A stretch of DNA of 64,000 nt from Bog-375 sp049698695 (GCA_049698695.1 JBAVYH010000187.1:12353-76352), one strand, 5' to 3'; numbered from the stretch's first letter, positions 1 to 8,989 are shown. Made by a program: numbers and translations. Notes: generated by a model from the sequence alone, not told the origin.

Positions 1-1569
1 TGCATCGGCGCCACCACTCCGGCCGAATTCCGCAAGTCCATCGAAAAGGACCGCTCGCTCGAGCGCCGCTTCCAGGCGGTCAAGGTTCCTCCGCCCACCG
101 AGGCCGACGCCGTCAAGATTCTGTTCGGCATCAAGGACCGCTACGAAAAATTCCACGCCGTGGCTTATACCGACGACGCGGTCGAAACCGCGGTCTACAC
201 TTCCAGCCGCTACATCCCCGACCGCTATCTGCCGGATAAGGCCATCGACCTGATCGACGAGGCCGGCGCCCGCGTCAAGCTGCGCCAGACCACTCTGCCG
301 GCCGAGCTGGCCGACATCCAGAAGCGCATCAAGTTCATCGTCCACCGGATGGAGAACGCCATCGCCAATCATGAGTTCGAGAAGGCGCGCTTCTATTCCG
401 ACGAGGAACGCAAGGAGCGCGAGAACATGCGCCAGCTCCGCGAGAAGTACAACCTCGACGATTCCTCCACCGGCTGCGTCACCAAGGACGATATCGAAGA
501 CGTGGTGGCGCGCTGGACCGGCGTCCCCATGACCTCCATCAAGGAGGAGGAAATCACCAAGCTGCTGCGCATCGAGGAGGAGCTGCATAAGCGGATCATC
601 AGCCAGGAGAAAGCCATCTCCGCGCTGGCCCGCGCCATCCGCCGCTCGCGCGCGGGCTTGAAAGCCAGCAGCCGCCCCGCCGGCTCGTTCCTGTTCCTCG
701 GCCCCACCGGCGTCGGCAAGACCGAAGTGGCGCGCGCTCTCGCCGCGTTCCTCTTCGGCAGCGAAAAAAGCCTGGTGCGTTTCGACATGTCCGAGTACAT
801 GGAGAAGCACTCGGTCTCCAAGCTGATCGGCTCGCCTCCCGGATACGTCGGCTACGAAGAGGGCGGCCAGCTTACCGAGCGCGTGAAGCGCAATCCGTAC
901 TCCATCATCCTGCTCGATGAAATCGAGAAGGCGCACCCGGACCTTTACAACATCCTGCTGCAAGTGTTCGAAGACGGCCAATTGACCGACGGCCTCGGCA
1001 ATCAGGTGGATTTCAAGAACACGATCATCATCATGACTTCCAACCTGGGCGCCCGCTTCCTCGAAAAGCGAGGAAACCTGGGCTTTTCTGCGCCAACCGG
1101 CGAAGGTATGCCGTCGAAAGTCGAGGACATGGTCCGCGGCGAGGTGAAGAAGGCGTTCAACCCCGAGTTCCTCAACCGCCTGGACGAAGTGATTCTGTTC
1201 AGCTCGCTCACCGACGACGACCTGATCCAGATCATCGGCTTGATGGTCGATCAGGTGAACCAGAACCTGGTGTCCAAGCAGGTGAAGATCCGCCTGGTTC
1301 CTGAAGCCGCTCGCTACATCCTCGAGAAGACTTGCGGCGACCGCAGCTATGGCGCGCGCCCGCTGCGCCGCGCGCTGCAAAAATATATCGAAGATCCGCT
1401 TTCGGAATCGCTGATTCAGGGCACCCTGCCGCGGCCTTCCGAGCTAGAGGTCTACCTTGCCGACACCGGCATCTTCTACCGCGTAGTAAACGCCGAAGGC
1501 GAAGCCGCGGTCGCCGCCGGGGCTGTTCCCGCAGAACCGGCCCCCGGCACGCTGCTCTACACGTTCTGA
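1..1569 (+). CDS. clpC: ClpC-type AAA+ unfoldase, 3' part (5' end outside window)
   Basis: The reading frame is open from base 1, so this is the C-terminal 522 codons of a Hsp100 protein that unfolds substrates for the ClpP protease. The visible part starts near the end of the first ATPase domain, then has a middle domain with a UVR-like coiled coil (around FEKARFYSDEERKER), then the second ATPase domain with Walker A GPTGVGKT, pore loop GYVG, Walker B IILLDE and the C-terminal small domain (GARPLRRALQKYIEDPL). The UVR motif and an LGF tripeptide, the type of loop that docks ClpP, favour ClpC over ClpB. The C-terminal tail is alanine/proline rich. The start codon and N-terminal repeats are not in the window. 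Confidence 0.95.
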   Translation, partial: CIGATTPAEFRKSIEKDRSLERRFQAVKVPPPTEADAVKILFGIKDRYEKFHAVAYTDDAVETAVYTSSRYIPDRYLPDKAIDLIDEAGARVKLRQTTLPAELADIQKRIKFIVHRMENAIANHEFEKARFYSDEERKERENMRQLREKYNLDDSSTGCVTKDDIEDVVARWTGVPMTSIKEEEITKLLRIEEELHKRIISQEKAISALARAIRRSRAGLKASSRPAGSFLFLGPTGVGKTEVARALAAFLFGSEKSLVRFDMSEYMEKHSVSKLIGSPPGYVGYEEGGQLTERVKRNPYSIILLDEIEKAHPDLYNILLQVFEDGQLTDGLGNQVDFKNTIIIMTSNLGARFLEKRGNLGFSAPTGEGMPSKVEDMVRGEVKKAFNPEFLNRLDEVILFSSLTDDDLIQIIGLMVDQVNQNLVSKQVKIRLVPEAARYILEKTCGDRSYGARPLRRALQKYIEDPLSESLIQGTLPRPSELEVYLADTGIFYRVVNAEGEAAVAAGAVPAEPAPGTLLYTF

Positions 1570-1650
1570 GGGCGGTGCATGCCGGCCTCTTGAGGAGAGC
1601 AGGAGTGCGGCCTGGCGATCTATAAGAAGACTCTTCCGTGGAGGGCACCC

Positions 1651-2364
1651 ATGAATGGCGCAGCCGCGATTCTCCAAGCCGCCAGAGTCGGGGACGTGCC
1701 GGCCGTCAAGCGTCTCCTGAGCGACGATCCTCGTCTTGTGCGTGCCACCGACGACCACCTCAAGACGCCGCTCCATTGGGCCGCCGAACACGATCACCAC
1801 GACGTCGTTGAAATGCTGTTACATGCGGGCGCCGACCTGGAAGCGACGACATCCTGGGGCGCAACGCCGCTCGACTGGGCGGCGACCATGGGCAGCACAA
1901 AGGTTGCGGATCTGCTCCTGGCGCGTGGTGCGAAAGGGATGAACCTCGTGGCGGCCGCGAGTCTCGGGAAGCTGGATTTGGTTCGCGAGTTTCTCGATTC
2001 GGGTGCGCCTCTCGCGTCGCTCGCCCAGCCGGCCCCAGCGAAACCCGACGATCACTGGGTAGCCGATTCCGCCCGCATGAAGGGCGACGTCATCTCACAC
2101 GTGTTCTATTGCGCCTGCCGAAATGGCCAAACGGCGGTCGCAGCCTTGTTGCTCGAGCGCGGCGCCGACGTCAATGCAAAAGGGGTCTTCGGTGGGACGG
2201 GCCTGCACTGGGCGGCGATCAACGGTCATAAAGATACGGTCGAGTTTCTTGTGGCGCACGGCGCCGACCTGACCATTCGGGATACCAAGTTTGATTCGAC
2301 ACCGGAAGGGTGGGCGGCCGAGGGCCAGCACGACGAGATTCGCGAGCTGCTCCATCGCTCGTGA
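1651..2364 (+). CDS. Ankyrin-repeat protein
   Basis: 237 codons starting at an ATG preceded by GGAGGG (1640-1645). At least four ankyrin-type helical repeats are visible, with the TPLHWAA, TPLDWAA and TGLHWAA signatures at spacings near 33 residues and the GADLEA / GADVNAK turns between them. There is no signal peptide or membrane segment, so it is probably a cytoplasmic protein-protein interaction module. The target is unknown. It lies 81 bases after clpC on the same strand and may be cotranscribed, but nothing in the sequence ties it to proteolysis. Confidence 0.9.
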   Translation: MNGAAAILQAARVGDVPAVKRLLSDDPRLVRATDDHLKTPLHWAAEHDHHDVVEMLLHAGADLEATTSWGATPLDWAATMGSTKVADLLLARGAKGMNLVAAASLGKLDLVREFLDSGAPLASLAQPAPAKPDDHWVADSARMKGDVISHVFYCACRNGQTAVAALLLERGADVNAKGVFGGTGLHWAAINGHKDTVEFLVAHGADLTIRDTKFDSTPEGWAAEGQHDEIRELLHRS

Positions 2365-2501
2365 GTCGCGCTCTCTCGCTAGATCATCGCTTCTTCTCCG
2401 CGTCGCAACACGATTCAAGCGTCTTGTATCAGGGCACCGCTTGAGTCGTGCCGGCTCAGCGGTCCGGACAGCCCGCGCTACGACTTGGAGCGCGAATCTA
2501 G

Positions 2502-3323
2502 CTACTGAACCACTCCCCAGCCAAAAAGCTGCTTGCCGAACACGACGATGATTAGCGCGGCGCCGCTCAGGAAGGTGCCGAATGGTAATTCGTAAGTGGA
2601 TGGGTCCTTGCCCGTCGCTTTGATGTATCCGTAGCCCAGCACCGAGCCGGCGATGGAGCCGATAATCAGCGCTGCGAGGCCAGCTTCGAGGCCAAGGTAG
2701 CAGCCTAACAAGGCCACCATCTTGACATCGCCCAGGCCCAGGCCTTCGCGATGCCTGGCCTTCGAGTACAGCCAGCCGGCGGACCAGAGCACACCCGCCG
2801 GCAGGCCGGCCGCCACCAACGCCGCCAGCAGATTTGCGGTCCACCCTTGCGAGTCCAGGCCAACGATCCACAGCACGGCGTGCGCCGTGACGTCCCAGGT
2901 GGGCGCGAAGAGCGCGAATACCAGGCCCACCACCGTGCCCCACACGGTGAATTCGTCTGGCAGGATGTGCTGCTCCAGGTCGGTGAAGAAAAGCGCCACC
3001 AGCATGGCGCCGAAGACGCACATTTTGACGGCGAACGGCGTCAGCCCGTAGAGGCGCACCAGCCAAGAGAACAGGCCGCCGGTCAGCAGCTCGACTAGCG
3101 GGTAGCGCACTGAGATGCGCTCCCGGCAGTGGCGGCACCGCCCGCCGAGCATGGCGAAGCTCGCCAGCGGCACGTTATCGTACCAGGCGATCGGTGCCTC
3201 GCAGGCGGGACAATGCGAGCGCGGACGCACCACCGAAAGATCGCGGGGCCAGCGGTAAATGCACACGTTCAGGAAACTGCCGATGAGCAGGCCGAACAGC
3301 AGCGCCAACCAGGCTTCGATCAT
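2502..3323 (-). CDS. pilD: Type IV prepilin peptidase (A24 family)
   Basis: 273 aa integral membrane aspartic protease that cleaves, and usually N-methylates, type IV pilin and type II secretion pseudopilin precursors. The cytoplasmic zinc-binding loop has four cysteines (Cys38/41 and Cys63/66, CPAC and CRHC). The catalytic aspartates are Asp115 (FTDLEQ) and Asp199 in the GLGLGD motif. Several hydrophobic segments follow. Its ATG overlaps the stop of the upstream glycosyltransferase by four bases (ATGA at 3320-3323), so it is translated as the last gene of an envelope operon running from 6202. No pilin gene is next to it. The name pilD is by family function. Confidence 0.95.
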   Translation of the reverse strand: MIEAWLALLFGLLIGSFLNVCIYRWPRDLSVVRPRSHCPACEAPIAWYDNVPLASFAMLGGRCRHCRERISVRYPLVELLTGGLFSWLVRLYGLTPFAVKMCVFGAMLVALFFTDLEQHILPDEFTVWGTVVGLVFALFAPTWDVTAHAVLWIVGLDSQGWTANLLAALVAAGLPAGVLWSAGWLYSKARHREGLGLGDVKMVALLGCYLGLEAGLAALIIGSIAGSVLGYGYIKATGKDPSTYELPFGTFLSGAALIIVVFGKQLFGWGVVQ

Positions 3324-4201
3324 GAGAGCACCTTGTGGTAGACCTCCATGGTGCGGCGCACCATGTGGTCAACAGTGAAGTTTTCCATCACCGCCTGCCG
3401 CGCGGCACGGCCCAGCCGCCGGCCGAACGCGGGGTCCGCCGCCAGTTCGGCAAGCGCCGCAGCCACCAGGGGCGGTTCGTTTTTCACCAGCAGCCCGGTT
3501 TCGCGATCGCGTATCACTTCGGGCAACCCGCCTACGCGGCTGGCAATCACCGGCACGGCCGCCGACATCGCCAGCAGCGCCGCGGAGCCTAACCCTTCGG
3601 CGTGGGTGAGATAAACCAAAGCTGTGGCTCGATGCAGGTCGTGCTCCAGGTCCTGGGTGAGGTGCAGCTCCACGCCTGCCAGCCGCGCCGCTTCCACTGC
3701 CAGAGGCGTGCCCTTCTGGGGATCGTCGAAATTGTCCAGCGCCAGTACGCGGTCTCCCGCGGCCACTTCCTGCACGGGAACGCCGTCGTAGACCACGCTG
3801 ATCTTTTCCTCCGCGATGCCGCACACCATCAGTTGCCGCTTGACGAATTCGGAGACCGCCAGGTAGTGCCGCGGACGCTCGTATTTCCAGCCCACGCTCA
3901 CCTCGAAGGCGACCCTCCGCGCCACCACCAGCGGCGCGCCCCCCACGATGGCGGCGAATGTGTGGGCTCGTGCGTCGTGGGCGTGCACCAGGTCGTGGCG
4001 CCGCGCCAGTATCGCCGCCCGCACCAGGCCGAGCGGCTCCACGCGCCAGCCGCGTTCGCGTGCCGCGCCCGCAAGCGGCGAATCCGCCGGCGCCAGCAGC
4101 GTCGATTCCACTCCCGCCGCCGCCAACCCTTCGATCAGCCGTAACACTTGCCATTGGCCGCCGCGCATCTCGCGCCCGCCATCCATATGCAAGATGCGCA
4201 T
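3320..4201 (-). CDS. Glycosyltransferase, GT4 family
   Basis: 293 aa using the ATG at 4201. The frame is open further upstream, but that part lies inside the preceding GT2 gene in another frame and has no protein character. The chosen start gives MRILHMDGG, a normal GT-B N-terminus, with the glycine loop GGREMRGGQWQ. The C-terminal half has the donor-binding pattern HAEGLGSAALLAMS...PVIASRVGGLPEVI typical of GT4. It probably transfers a nucleotide-activated sugar during LPS or other envelope glycan synthesis. The start overlaps the stop of the upstream GT2 gene by one base (TGATG), and its stop overlaps pilD by four, so translation is coupled on both sides. Confidence 0.88.
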   Translation of the reverse strand: MRILHMDGGREMRGGQWQVLRLIEGLAAAGVESTLLAPADSPLAGAARERGWRVEPLGLVRAAILARRHDLVHAHDARAHTFAAIVGGAPLVVARRVAFEVSVGWKYERPRHYLAVSEFVKRQLMVCGIAEEKISVVYDGVPVQEVAAGDRVLALDNFDDPQKGTPLAVEAARLAGVELHLTQDLEHDLHRATALVYLTHAEGLGSAALLAMSAAVPVIASRVGGLPEVIRDRETGLLVKNEPPLVAAALAELAADPAFGRRLGRAARQAVMENFTVDHMVRRTMEVYHKVLS

Positions 4202-4938
4202 CAGCTCATGTTTCTCGCTTTCGTGAATTTGAGAAACGTGTAGAACGCCGCCATGTAAGAAATCGTCAGCCCCTCCGGGCCATCCAAAAAGCCGCGGTTC
4301 ACGAAATAGCTTTTCACGAACGCCCACGCGGGCGAAAACAGAACCCGGTGCAGCGGCACCTTGATCCGCCGCGATGCCAGTTCCTGCGCCGCCAGCGTGG
4401 TATAGCGCTCCATCGTCTTGATGTGCTCGGAAAGCGATTCGCAGGTGAAGTGCAGCAGGTTGCTCTGCAAGTGCCCCACGCGGCCCGAGACCGCCACGCT
4501 TTCGTGGACGAAGTCGCCCACCCACTTGGCCTGGCGCCGGTCGTACAGCCGCAGCTTGCGGTCCGGATACCAGCCGGAATGCAGGATCCAGCGGCCCATG
4601 TAGCGCGCCAGCCGCGGCATGGTGTAGCCGTCGTAACGAGGCCCGGATTTTTTCAGGTTCCAAATTTCGGCTTCCAGCGCTTCGCTCAAGGTCTCGTCGG
4701 CATCGAGCGAAAGAACCCAGTCGTAGCTGGCTTGCTCGGCCGCCCAGTTTTTCTGCCCGGCGTAGCCGCGCCAGTTGGCCTCGATAACGCGCGCGCCCAG
4801 TTTTTCCGCCAGCTCCGTGGTGCGGTCCGTCGAGCCGCTATCCACGAGCAGGATCTCGTCGCAGCAGCGCAGGCTTTCGATGGCGCGCGCGATGTTACGC
4901 TCCTCGTTGAAGGTGATGATGGTCGCGGTTATTTTCAT
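4201..4938 (-). CDS. Glycosyltransferase, GT2 family (WaaE/KdtX-like)
   Basis: 245 aa with the start set at 4938 (MKITATIITFNEE), 12 codons inside the longest frame, because the upstream M50 gene stops at 4946. GT-A fold hallmarks are visible: TIITFNEERN, LLVDSGSTD and the DXD-like SLDADETL. The middle segment (SGWYPDRKLRLYDR...WVGDFVHESV) is characteristic of the WaaE/KdtX-like branch, which adds a hexose to the LPS inner core or to a related glycan. The enzyme is predicted to be cytoplasmic or membrane-associated. It is sandwiched in the operon between the M50 protease and the GT4 enzyme. Confidence 0.9.
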   Translation of the reverse strand: MKITATIITFNEERNIARAIESLRCCDEILLVDSGSTDRTTELAEKLGARVIEANWRGYAGQKNWAAEQASYDWVLSLDADETLSEALEAEIWNLKKSGPRYDGYTMPRLARYMGRWILHSGWYPDRKLRLYDRRQAKWVGDFVHESVAVSGRVGHLQSNLLHFTCESLSEHIKTMERYTTLAAQELASRRIKVPLHRVLFSPAWAFVKSYFVNRGFLDGPEGLTISYMAAFYTFLKFTKARNMS

Positions 4939-4945
4939 CGCCGCT

Positions 4946-5911
4946 CTACAGACCACCGCTGGCCGCGGGCACAAACGTGAAACATAGCAGAAAAACCACC
5001 AGCGCCAGCAGCGCCAGTTTGCGCCGCCCGCTATCCAGCTTGCTGCTGTCGTAGACCATGGGGTGGTGGCGTCCGAAAATCAGCAGCGCGAGGCCCCAGA
5101 GCAGCCAGCCCAGCCAGAACTTGCCCAGTGGCAGCAGCAGCAGGCTGAGCACCACCGAGATGGCGCCGTGACGCCGTGGAAACAACGAGTAGACAATGTG
5201 GCCGCCATCCAGTTGCCCGATCGGCAGCAGGTTCAAGGCTGTGGCCAGCATCCCTACCCAGGCCGCTCGCGCCGCCGGATGCAGATAAATGTCGCTCGCT
5301 GCGACGCCCGGGAAAATCAGTTTGCCCAGCAGCCACTCCAGGCCCGGGATGCCGAATTGCAGGCTGCCCTGATTCGCGATCCCCGGAATCACTTTCGAAA
5401 ACGCCAGGCCGATGGATAGCGCCGGCAGCAGAAAGACGAATCCCGCCAGCGGTCCGGCGATGCCGATATCGAACAATGCCCGCTTCGAGCAGATGGGCGA
5501 GCGCACGTGGATGAAGGCGCCGAACGTTCCCAGCAAGGGCGAGGGCAGAAAGTAAGGCAGGCTGGCATTCACCCCGTGCCGCATCGCGGCCAGGTAGTGG
5601 CCCAGTTCATGCGCCATCAGGATGGCCAGCAGCGTGAGCGAAAACGGCAGCCCCGCCAGCAGCGCCGCAGGGTGATGCCATAGCTCCGCGTACATCGAAA
5701 AACTCTGGTCGAGATCGAAGGGAAGATTGCGATCGAAGAAAACCTGCATCGAGGCGCCGACGGTAGTGGTCGAAGCCAGTGTGAGCGCAAACAGCAGGGC
5801 GTTCACCCAGTATCGGTCGCGGAAGCGGGCCTCCGGGAGGCCGGGTGCCTCCGCCGCGCCGCTCTCGGCGTAGAGCGGGTAGGATGCGGGCGGGAAATCC
5901 TGGGACGACAC
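4946..5911 (-). CDS. Site-2-type membrane metalloprotease (M50)
   Basis: 321 aa multi-spanning membrane protein. The zinc motif HELGH is at residues 101-105 inside a hydrophobic helix, and the second conserved site NLLPIGQLDGGH lies near residue 220, which defines the M50 family of intramembrane proteases. The N-terminus carries a hydrophilic stretch of about 35 residues before the first membrane segment. There is no PDZ domain, unlike RseP. The family cleaves transmembrane signalling proteins; the substrate here cannot be read from context. It starts 21 bases after the HU gene and ends 7 bases before the GT2 start, so it is part of the same operon. Confidence 0.93.
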   Translation of the reverse strand: MSSQDFPPASYPLYAESGAAEAPGLPEARFRDRYWVNALLFALTLASTTTVGASMQVFFDRNLPFDLDQSFSMYAELWHHPAALLAGLPFSLTLLAILMAHELGHYLAAMRHGVNASLPYFLPSPLLGTFGAFIHVRSPICSKRALFDIGIAGPLAGFVFLLPALSIGLAFSKVIPGIANQGSLQFGIPGLEWLLGKLIFPGVAASDIYLHPAARAAWVGMLATALNLLPIGQLDGGHIVYSLFPRRHGAISVVLSLLLLPLGKFWLGWLLWGLALLIFGRHHPMVYDSSKLDSGRRKLALLALVVFLLCFTFVPAASGGL

Positions 5912-5932
5912 AATGAAACACGCGGCAGCGGC

Positions 5933-6202
5933 TTACTGCAGCGTCTGTAACTCCTTGCCGGGCTTAAAGCGCACCGCCTTGCCCGGCGGTATGGAAACCT
6001 CCGCGCCGGTGCGCGGGTTCCGCCCAATGCCCGTCTTGCGGGGCTTCACGTTGAACACGCCGAAGCCGCGCAGCTCGATGCGGTCGCCCTGTTCGAGCGC
6101 CTTCTTCATGGTTTCAAACACGGTCTCGACGGCCATTTCGGCTTTCGTCTTGGTGATGCCGGTGCGGTTCACAACTTCGTTGATAATATCCAGCTTGATC
6201 AA
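5933..6202 (-). CDS. hup: HU/IHF-family DNA-binding protein, TTG start
   Basis: 89 aa nucleoid protein. The signature GFGVFNVKPRKTGIGRNP-RTGAEVSIP and the C-terminal VRFKPGKEL are diagnostic of the DNA-binding arm and body of HU. The longest frame begins with an ATG 25 codons earlier, but those residues do not match HU. A TTG at 6202 is preceded by a perfect AGGAGG (6208-6213) with five bases of spacing and gives the normal HU N-terminus (IKLDIINEVVNRTGITK), so TTG is taken as the start. It is the first gene of the operon that continues with the M50 protease, two glycosyltransferases and prepilin peptidase. Confidence 0.93.
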   Translation of the reverse strand: MIKLDIINEVVNRTGITKTKAEMAVETVFETMKKALEQGDRIELRGFGVFNVKPRKTGIGRNPRTGAEVSIPPGKAVRFKPGKELQTLQ

Positions 6203-6277
6203 AAGAGCCTCCTCTTGGCGCGCGCCAGCTTGCTGCCCCGTATCGGTCAACCATATGATAGGATTGAATTTATCCAC
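6203..6277. promoter_or_regulatory. Divergent promoter region, HU operon / flavin reductase
   Basis: The 75 bases between the TTG of the HU gene and the ATG at 6278 must hold both promoters. The segment 6251-6277 is AT-rich against its surroundings (around ATGATAGGATTGAATTTATCC). The AGGAGG of the HU gene sits at 6208-6213. No -10/-35 pair could be assigned with confidence on either strand. Confidence 0.45.
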
Positions 6278-6793
6278 ATGTCAAGCGAGGGGGTAGGATA
6301 CCGCCTGCAACCCGTATCGAGCGAAGATTTCCGGTGCGCCTGCGGCCGCTTCACAACCGGTGTCACCATCGCCAGCGTGGTGGACCGGCAGGGCACGCCC
6401 CACGGCCTCACGGTGAATTCGTTCACCTCCGTGTCGCTCGATCCGCCGCTGGTGCTGATCGCCCTGGCGCATTCCGCCAGCGTGATGGATGCGTTTAGCG
6501 GCGCGAGTTTTTTTTCCCTCAACGTGCTCGCCGCCGGGCAGCGCGATCTCGCCGAGCGCTTCGCCCTCAAGGGACACGATCGCTTCGATGGTCTCGCCTG
6601 GCATGCCGGCGAGACCGGCGCCCCTTTGCTGCCGCACACGCTGGCCGAAATCGAGTGCGCCATCCGGCAGCGCTTTACCGCCGGCGACCATGATCTGTTC
6701 GTCGGCGAAATGGTGCGAGCCGTTGTCCGCGAAGGCGAACCGCTCCTCTACTTCAGCGGCCGCTACCGTCGGCTGGCCGGCGGCGTGCTTTAG
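6278..6793 (+). CDS. Flavin reductase-like FMN-binding protein
   Basis: 171 aa from the ATG at 6278; an upstream in-frame ATG at 6215 would run through the HU ribosome-binding site and was not used. The FMN-binding barrel pattern is clear: FRCACGRFTTGVTIAS, TVNSFTSVSLDPPLVLIAL and FSLNVLAAGQ, near the usual 160-170 aa length. Such enzymes supply reduced FMN/FAD to a monooxygenase or act as NAD(P)H oxidoreductases. No oxygenase partner is adjacent, so the physiological partner is unknown. It is followed after 64 bases by an aldo/keto reductase on the same strand. Confidence 0.87.
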   Translation: MSSEGVGYRLQPVSSEDFRCACGRFTTGVTIASVVDRQGTPHGLTVNSFTSVSLDPPLVLIALAHSASVMDAFSGASFFSLNVLAAGQRDLAERFALKGHDRFDGLAWHAGETGAPLLPHTLAEIECAIRQRFTAGDHDLFVGEMVRAVVREGEPLLYFSGRYRRLAGGVL

Positions 6794-6857
6794 GCCGCGC
6801 CGCGGTTATTGACGAACCCCACATTCTTGTACAGTAGTCCTGAGGAGCCGATTCACC

Positions 6858-7880
6858 TTGTACACTGCAAGTCCCGCCCGTTATGACGGCATGATCTACC
6901 GGCGTTGCGGCAAGTCCGGCATCGCGCTGCCGGCGATTTCGCTCGGCCTGTGGCACAATTTCGGCGGCGTCGATTCGCTCGAAAACAGCCGCGCCATGCT
7001 GCGGTGCGCCTTTGACTTGGGCGTCACCCACTTCGATCTGGCGAACAATTACGGGCCGCCTTACGGCTCGGCGGAAGAGACATTCGGCCGTGCATTGAAG
7101 ATGGATCTGGCGGCATACCGCGACGAGCTCATCATCTCCACCAAGGCCGGTTACGACATGTGGCCCGGCCCTTACGGCGACTTCGGCTCGCGCAAGTATT
7201 TGCTGGCCAGCCTGGACCAGAGCCTGGGCCGGATGGGCCTCGCCTACGTCGACATCTTCTATCACCATCGGCCGGACCCGGAAACGCCGCTCGAGGAAAC
7301 CATGGGCGCGCTCGACCAGGTAGTGCGCTCCGGCAAGGCTCTCTACGCGGGCATTTCCAATTACGGTCCCGAAGATACCGCCAAGGCCGCCGGCATTCTG
7401 CGCCGGCAGGGGACGCCGTTCCTGATCCACCAGTTCGCCTACTCCATGTTCCGCCGCGCGCCGGAACAAGGCCTGCTCGATACGCTGCGGCGGGAGGGCG
7501 TGGGTGGCATCGCGTTTTCCCCGTTGGCGCAAGGGCTGCTCAGCGAACGCTACCTCGGCGGCACCATTCCCGCCGATTCCCGCGCCGCGCGGCCCAAAGG
7601 CTTCCTTAAGCCCAAGGATGTGGACGAGCACCGCGTCGGCCAGGCGCGCGCGCTGAATGCCCTTGCGCAGGCGCGCGGCCAGAGCCTGGCGCAAATGGCG
7701 CTGGCCTGGGTGCTGCGCGATAGCGCCGTGACCAGCGCGCTCGTCGGTACCAGCCGCGTCGAACAACTCGAGCAGGATATCGCCACCATTCACAAGCTCG
7801 ATTTCAGCACCGAAGAGCTGGCGGCTATCGAGAAGGTTCTGGCCGCGCAGAGCCCCGGACCCCGTCAGGGCGCAAGATAG
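6858..7880 (+). CDS. Aldo/keto reductase, YghZ (L-glyceraldehyde 3-phosphate reductase) type
   Basis: 340 aa TIM-barrel NADPH-dependent reductase. The N-terminus (YRRCGKSGIALPAISLGLW) is that of the YghZ/Gpr group. The AKR catalytic tetrad is present as Asp60, Tyr65, Lys96 and a histidine at 136/137 (FYHHRPD). The start is a TTG at 6858 with GAGGAG at 6842-6847; the next in-frame ATG would remove conserved residues. In the family the enzyme reduces reactive aldehydes such as methylglyoxal or glyceraldehyde phosphate; the substrate here is not proven. It converges on a Gfo/Idh oxidoreductase gene. Confidence 0.92.
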   Translation: MYTASPARYDGMIYRRCGKSGIALPAISLGLWHNFGGVDSLENSRAMLRCAFDLGVTHFDLANNYGPPYGSAEETFGRALKMDLAAYRDELIISTKAGYDMWPGPYGDFGSRKYLLASLDQSLGRMGLAYVDIFYHHRPDPETPLEETMGALDQVVRSGKALYAGISNYGPEDTAKAAGILRRQGTPFLIHQFAYSMFRRAPEQGLLDTLRREGVGGIAFSPLAQGLLSERYLGGTIPADSRAARPKGFLKPKDVDEHRVGQARALNALAQARGQSLAQMALAWVLRDSAVTSALVGTSRVEQLEQDIATIHKLDFSTEELAAIEKVLAAQSPGPRQGAR

Positions 7881-7883
7881 TAG

Positions 7884-7939
7884 CCCAAGGCGTGAGCCTT
7901 GGGAGTTCGTTCAGCGCCAGGCGAGCCCCGGAACGGGGC
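7884..7939. terminator. Paired hairpins between convergent genes
   Basis: Two perfect short hairpins lie in the 86-base gap between convergent genes: CCCAAGGC-GTGA-GCCTTGGG at 7884-7903 and GCCCCG-GAA-CGGGGC at 7925-7939. Neither has a T tract, so they could be factor-assisted bidirectional terminators or members of the dispersed hairpin families found elsewhere in the window. Confidence 0.5.
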
Positions 7940-7966
7940 GGAAGAACACCGTCGCGCCCGATTCTT

Positions 7967-8989
7967 TCACGGCTTCTCCGGCACGCGCGGCTCTTCCCAC
8001 TTGCCGGTTTCGCCGGAGCGAAAGAGTGCGTCGATGACGGCCATATTGCGCAGCGAATCTTCCAGCGGAACCGGCGGCTGGCCGCCCTCGCGAATGGCGC
8101 GCGAAAACAGGTCGCCCTGAATCGCGTACTGATCGCAGGGGGCAATCTCTTCCACCGTGAGGCCGCCGCCCGTCAGATCGCGGCCGTCGTCGATGCGCAG
8201 GCGCGAAACCTGGTCCGCCAGGGCGTTGAACGGAATGTCCAGCCAGATGCGGCCCTTGGTGCCGAAAAATTGCGCGCTCTGGCTGGCCGCCGCCTGCGTG
8301 CAGCAGGTAAAGACCATGTGGCCGGAGGGATATTCGAGCACCGCCGAGACCAGCCGGTCGATGCCGTCCAGCTCCGGATCGCGCTCGATGGTTGCCGCCA
8401 CGCGCTTCGGCTCCTCGCCGAACACCATGCGTGAGGTCTTGATCGGGTAGCAGCCGATATCCATCAGCGCCCCGCCGCCCCAGGCGCGAACATGGCGAAC
8501 GTTCTTCGGGTCCCGGTTGTAGTAGCAGAAAGAGCTCGCGCCCGAGCGCAGTTCGCCGATGCGGCCGCTGCGCACCAGCTCCACCAGCCGCGTCCATTGG
8601 GGGTGCGTGTGGACCATGAATGCCTCGCCCACGACGACGCGGTTGCGGTCCCGCGCGGCGACCAGCTCCAGCGCTTCAGCCGCGCTCATCGCCAGCGGTT
8701 TCTCGCACAGCACGTGCTTGCCGGCGTCGGCGGCGCGAACCGACCAGGGCACGTGCAGATGGTTCGGCAGCGGATTATAGACCGCGTCAATCTCCGGATC
8801 GGCGAGCAGTTCCTCGTAGGAGCCGTACGCCTTCGGCACGCCCAGCTCGTGCGCCGCTTTCGCCGCGCGGGTCAGCTCGCGCGACGCGATGCCGGTCACT
8901 TCGCAGTTCTCGCCGCGCTGCATCGCGGGAATCACTTTCCGGACGGCGATGCTCGCCACTCCAAGCACACCCCAACGCACTTTTTTCAT
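7967..8989 (-). CDS. Gfo/Idh/MocA family oxidoreductase
   Basis: 340 aa NAD(P)-dependent dehydrogenase acting on sugars, inositols or related polyols. The N-terminal Rossmann fold begins at MKKVRWGVLGVASIA and the conserved CEKPLAM block (residues 95-101, Lys97 likely catalytic) follows. The C-terminal domain resembles the dimerisation domain of the family (GGGALMDIGCYPI). There is no signal peptide, so it is cytoplasmic, unlike the Tat-exported relative at 15943-17292. It is divergent from the nucleoside hydrolase pseudogene. The substrate cannot be deduced. Confidence 0.92.
   Translation of the reverse strand: MKKVRWGVLGVASIAVRKVIPAMQRGENCEVTGIASRELTRAAKAAHELGVPKAYGSYEELLADPEIDAVYNPLPNHLHVPWSVRAADAGKHVLCEKPLAMSAAEALELVAARDRNRVVVGEAFMVHTHPQWTRLVELVRSGRIGELRSGASSFCYYNRDPKNVRHVRAWGGGALMDIGCYPIKTSRMVFGEEPKRVAATIERDPELDGIDRLVSAVLEYPSGHMVFTCCTQAAASQSAQFFGTKGRIWLDIPFNALADQVSRLRIDDGRDLTGGGLTVEEIAPCDQYAIQGDLFSRAIREGGQPPVPLEDSLRNMAVIDALFRSGETGKWEEPRVPEKP

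Noticed and set aside
4202..4663. N-terminal extension of the GT4 frame
   Set aside because: Lies inside the GT2 gene; the TGATG junction at 4199-4203 marks the real start.
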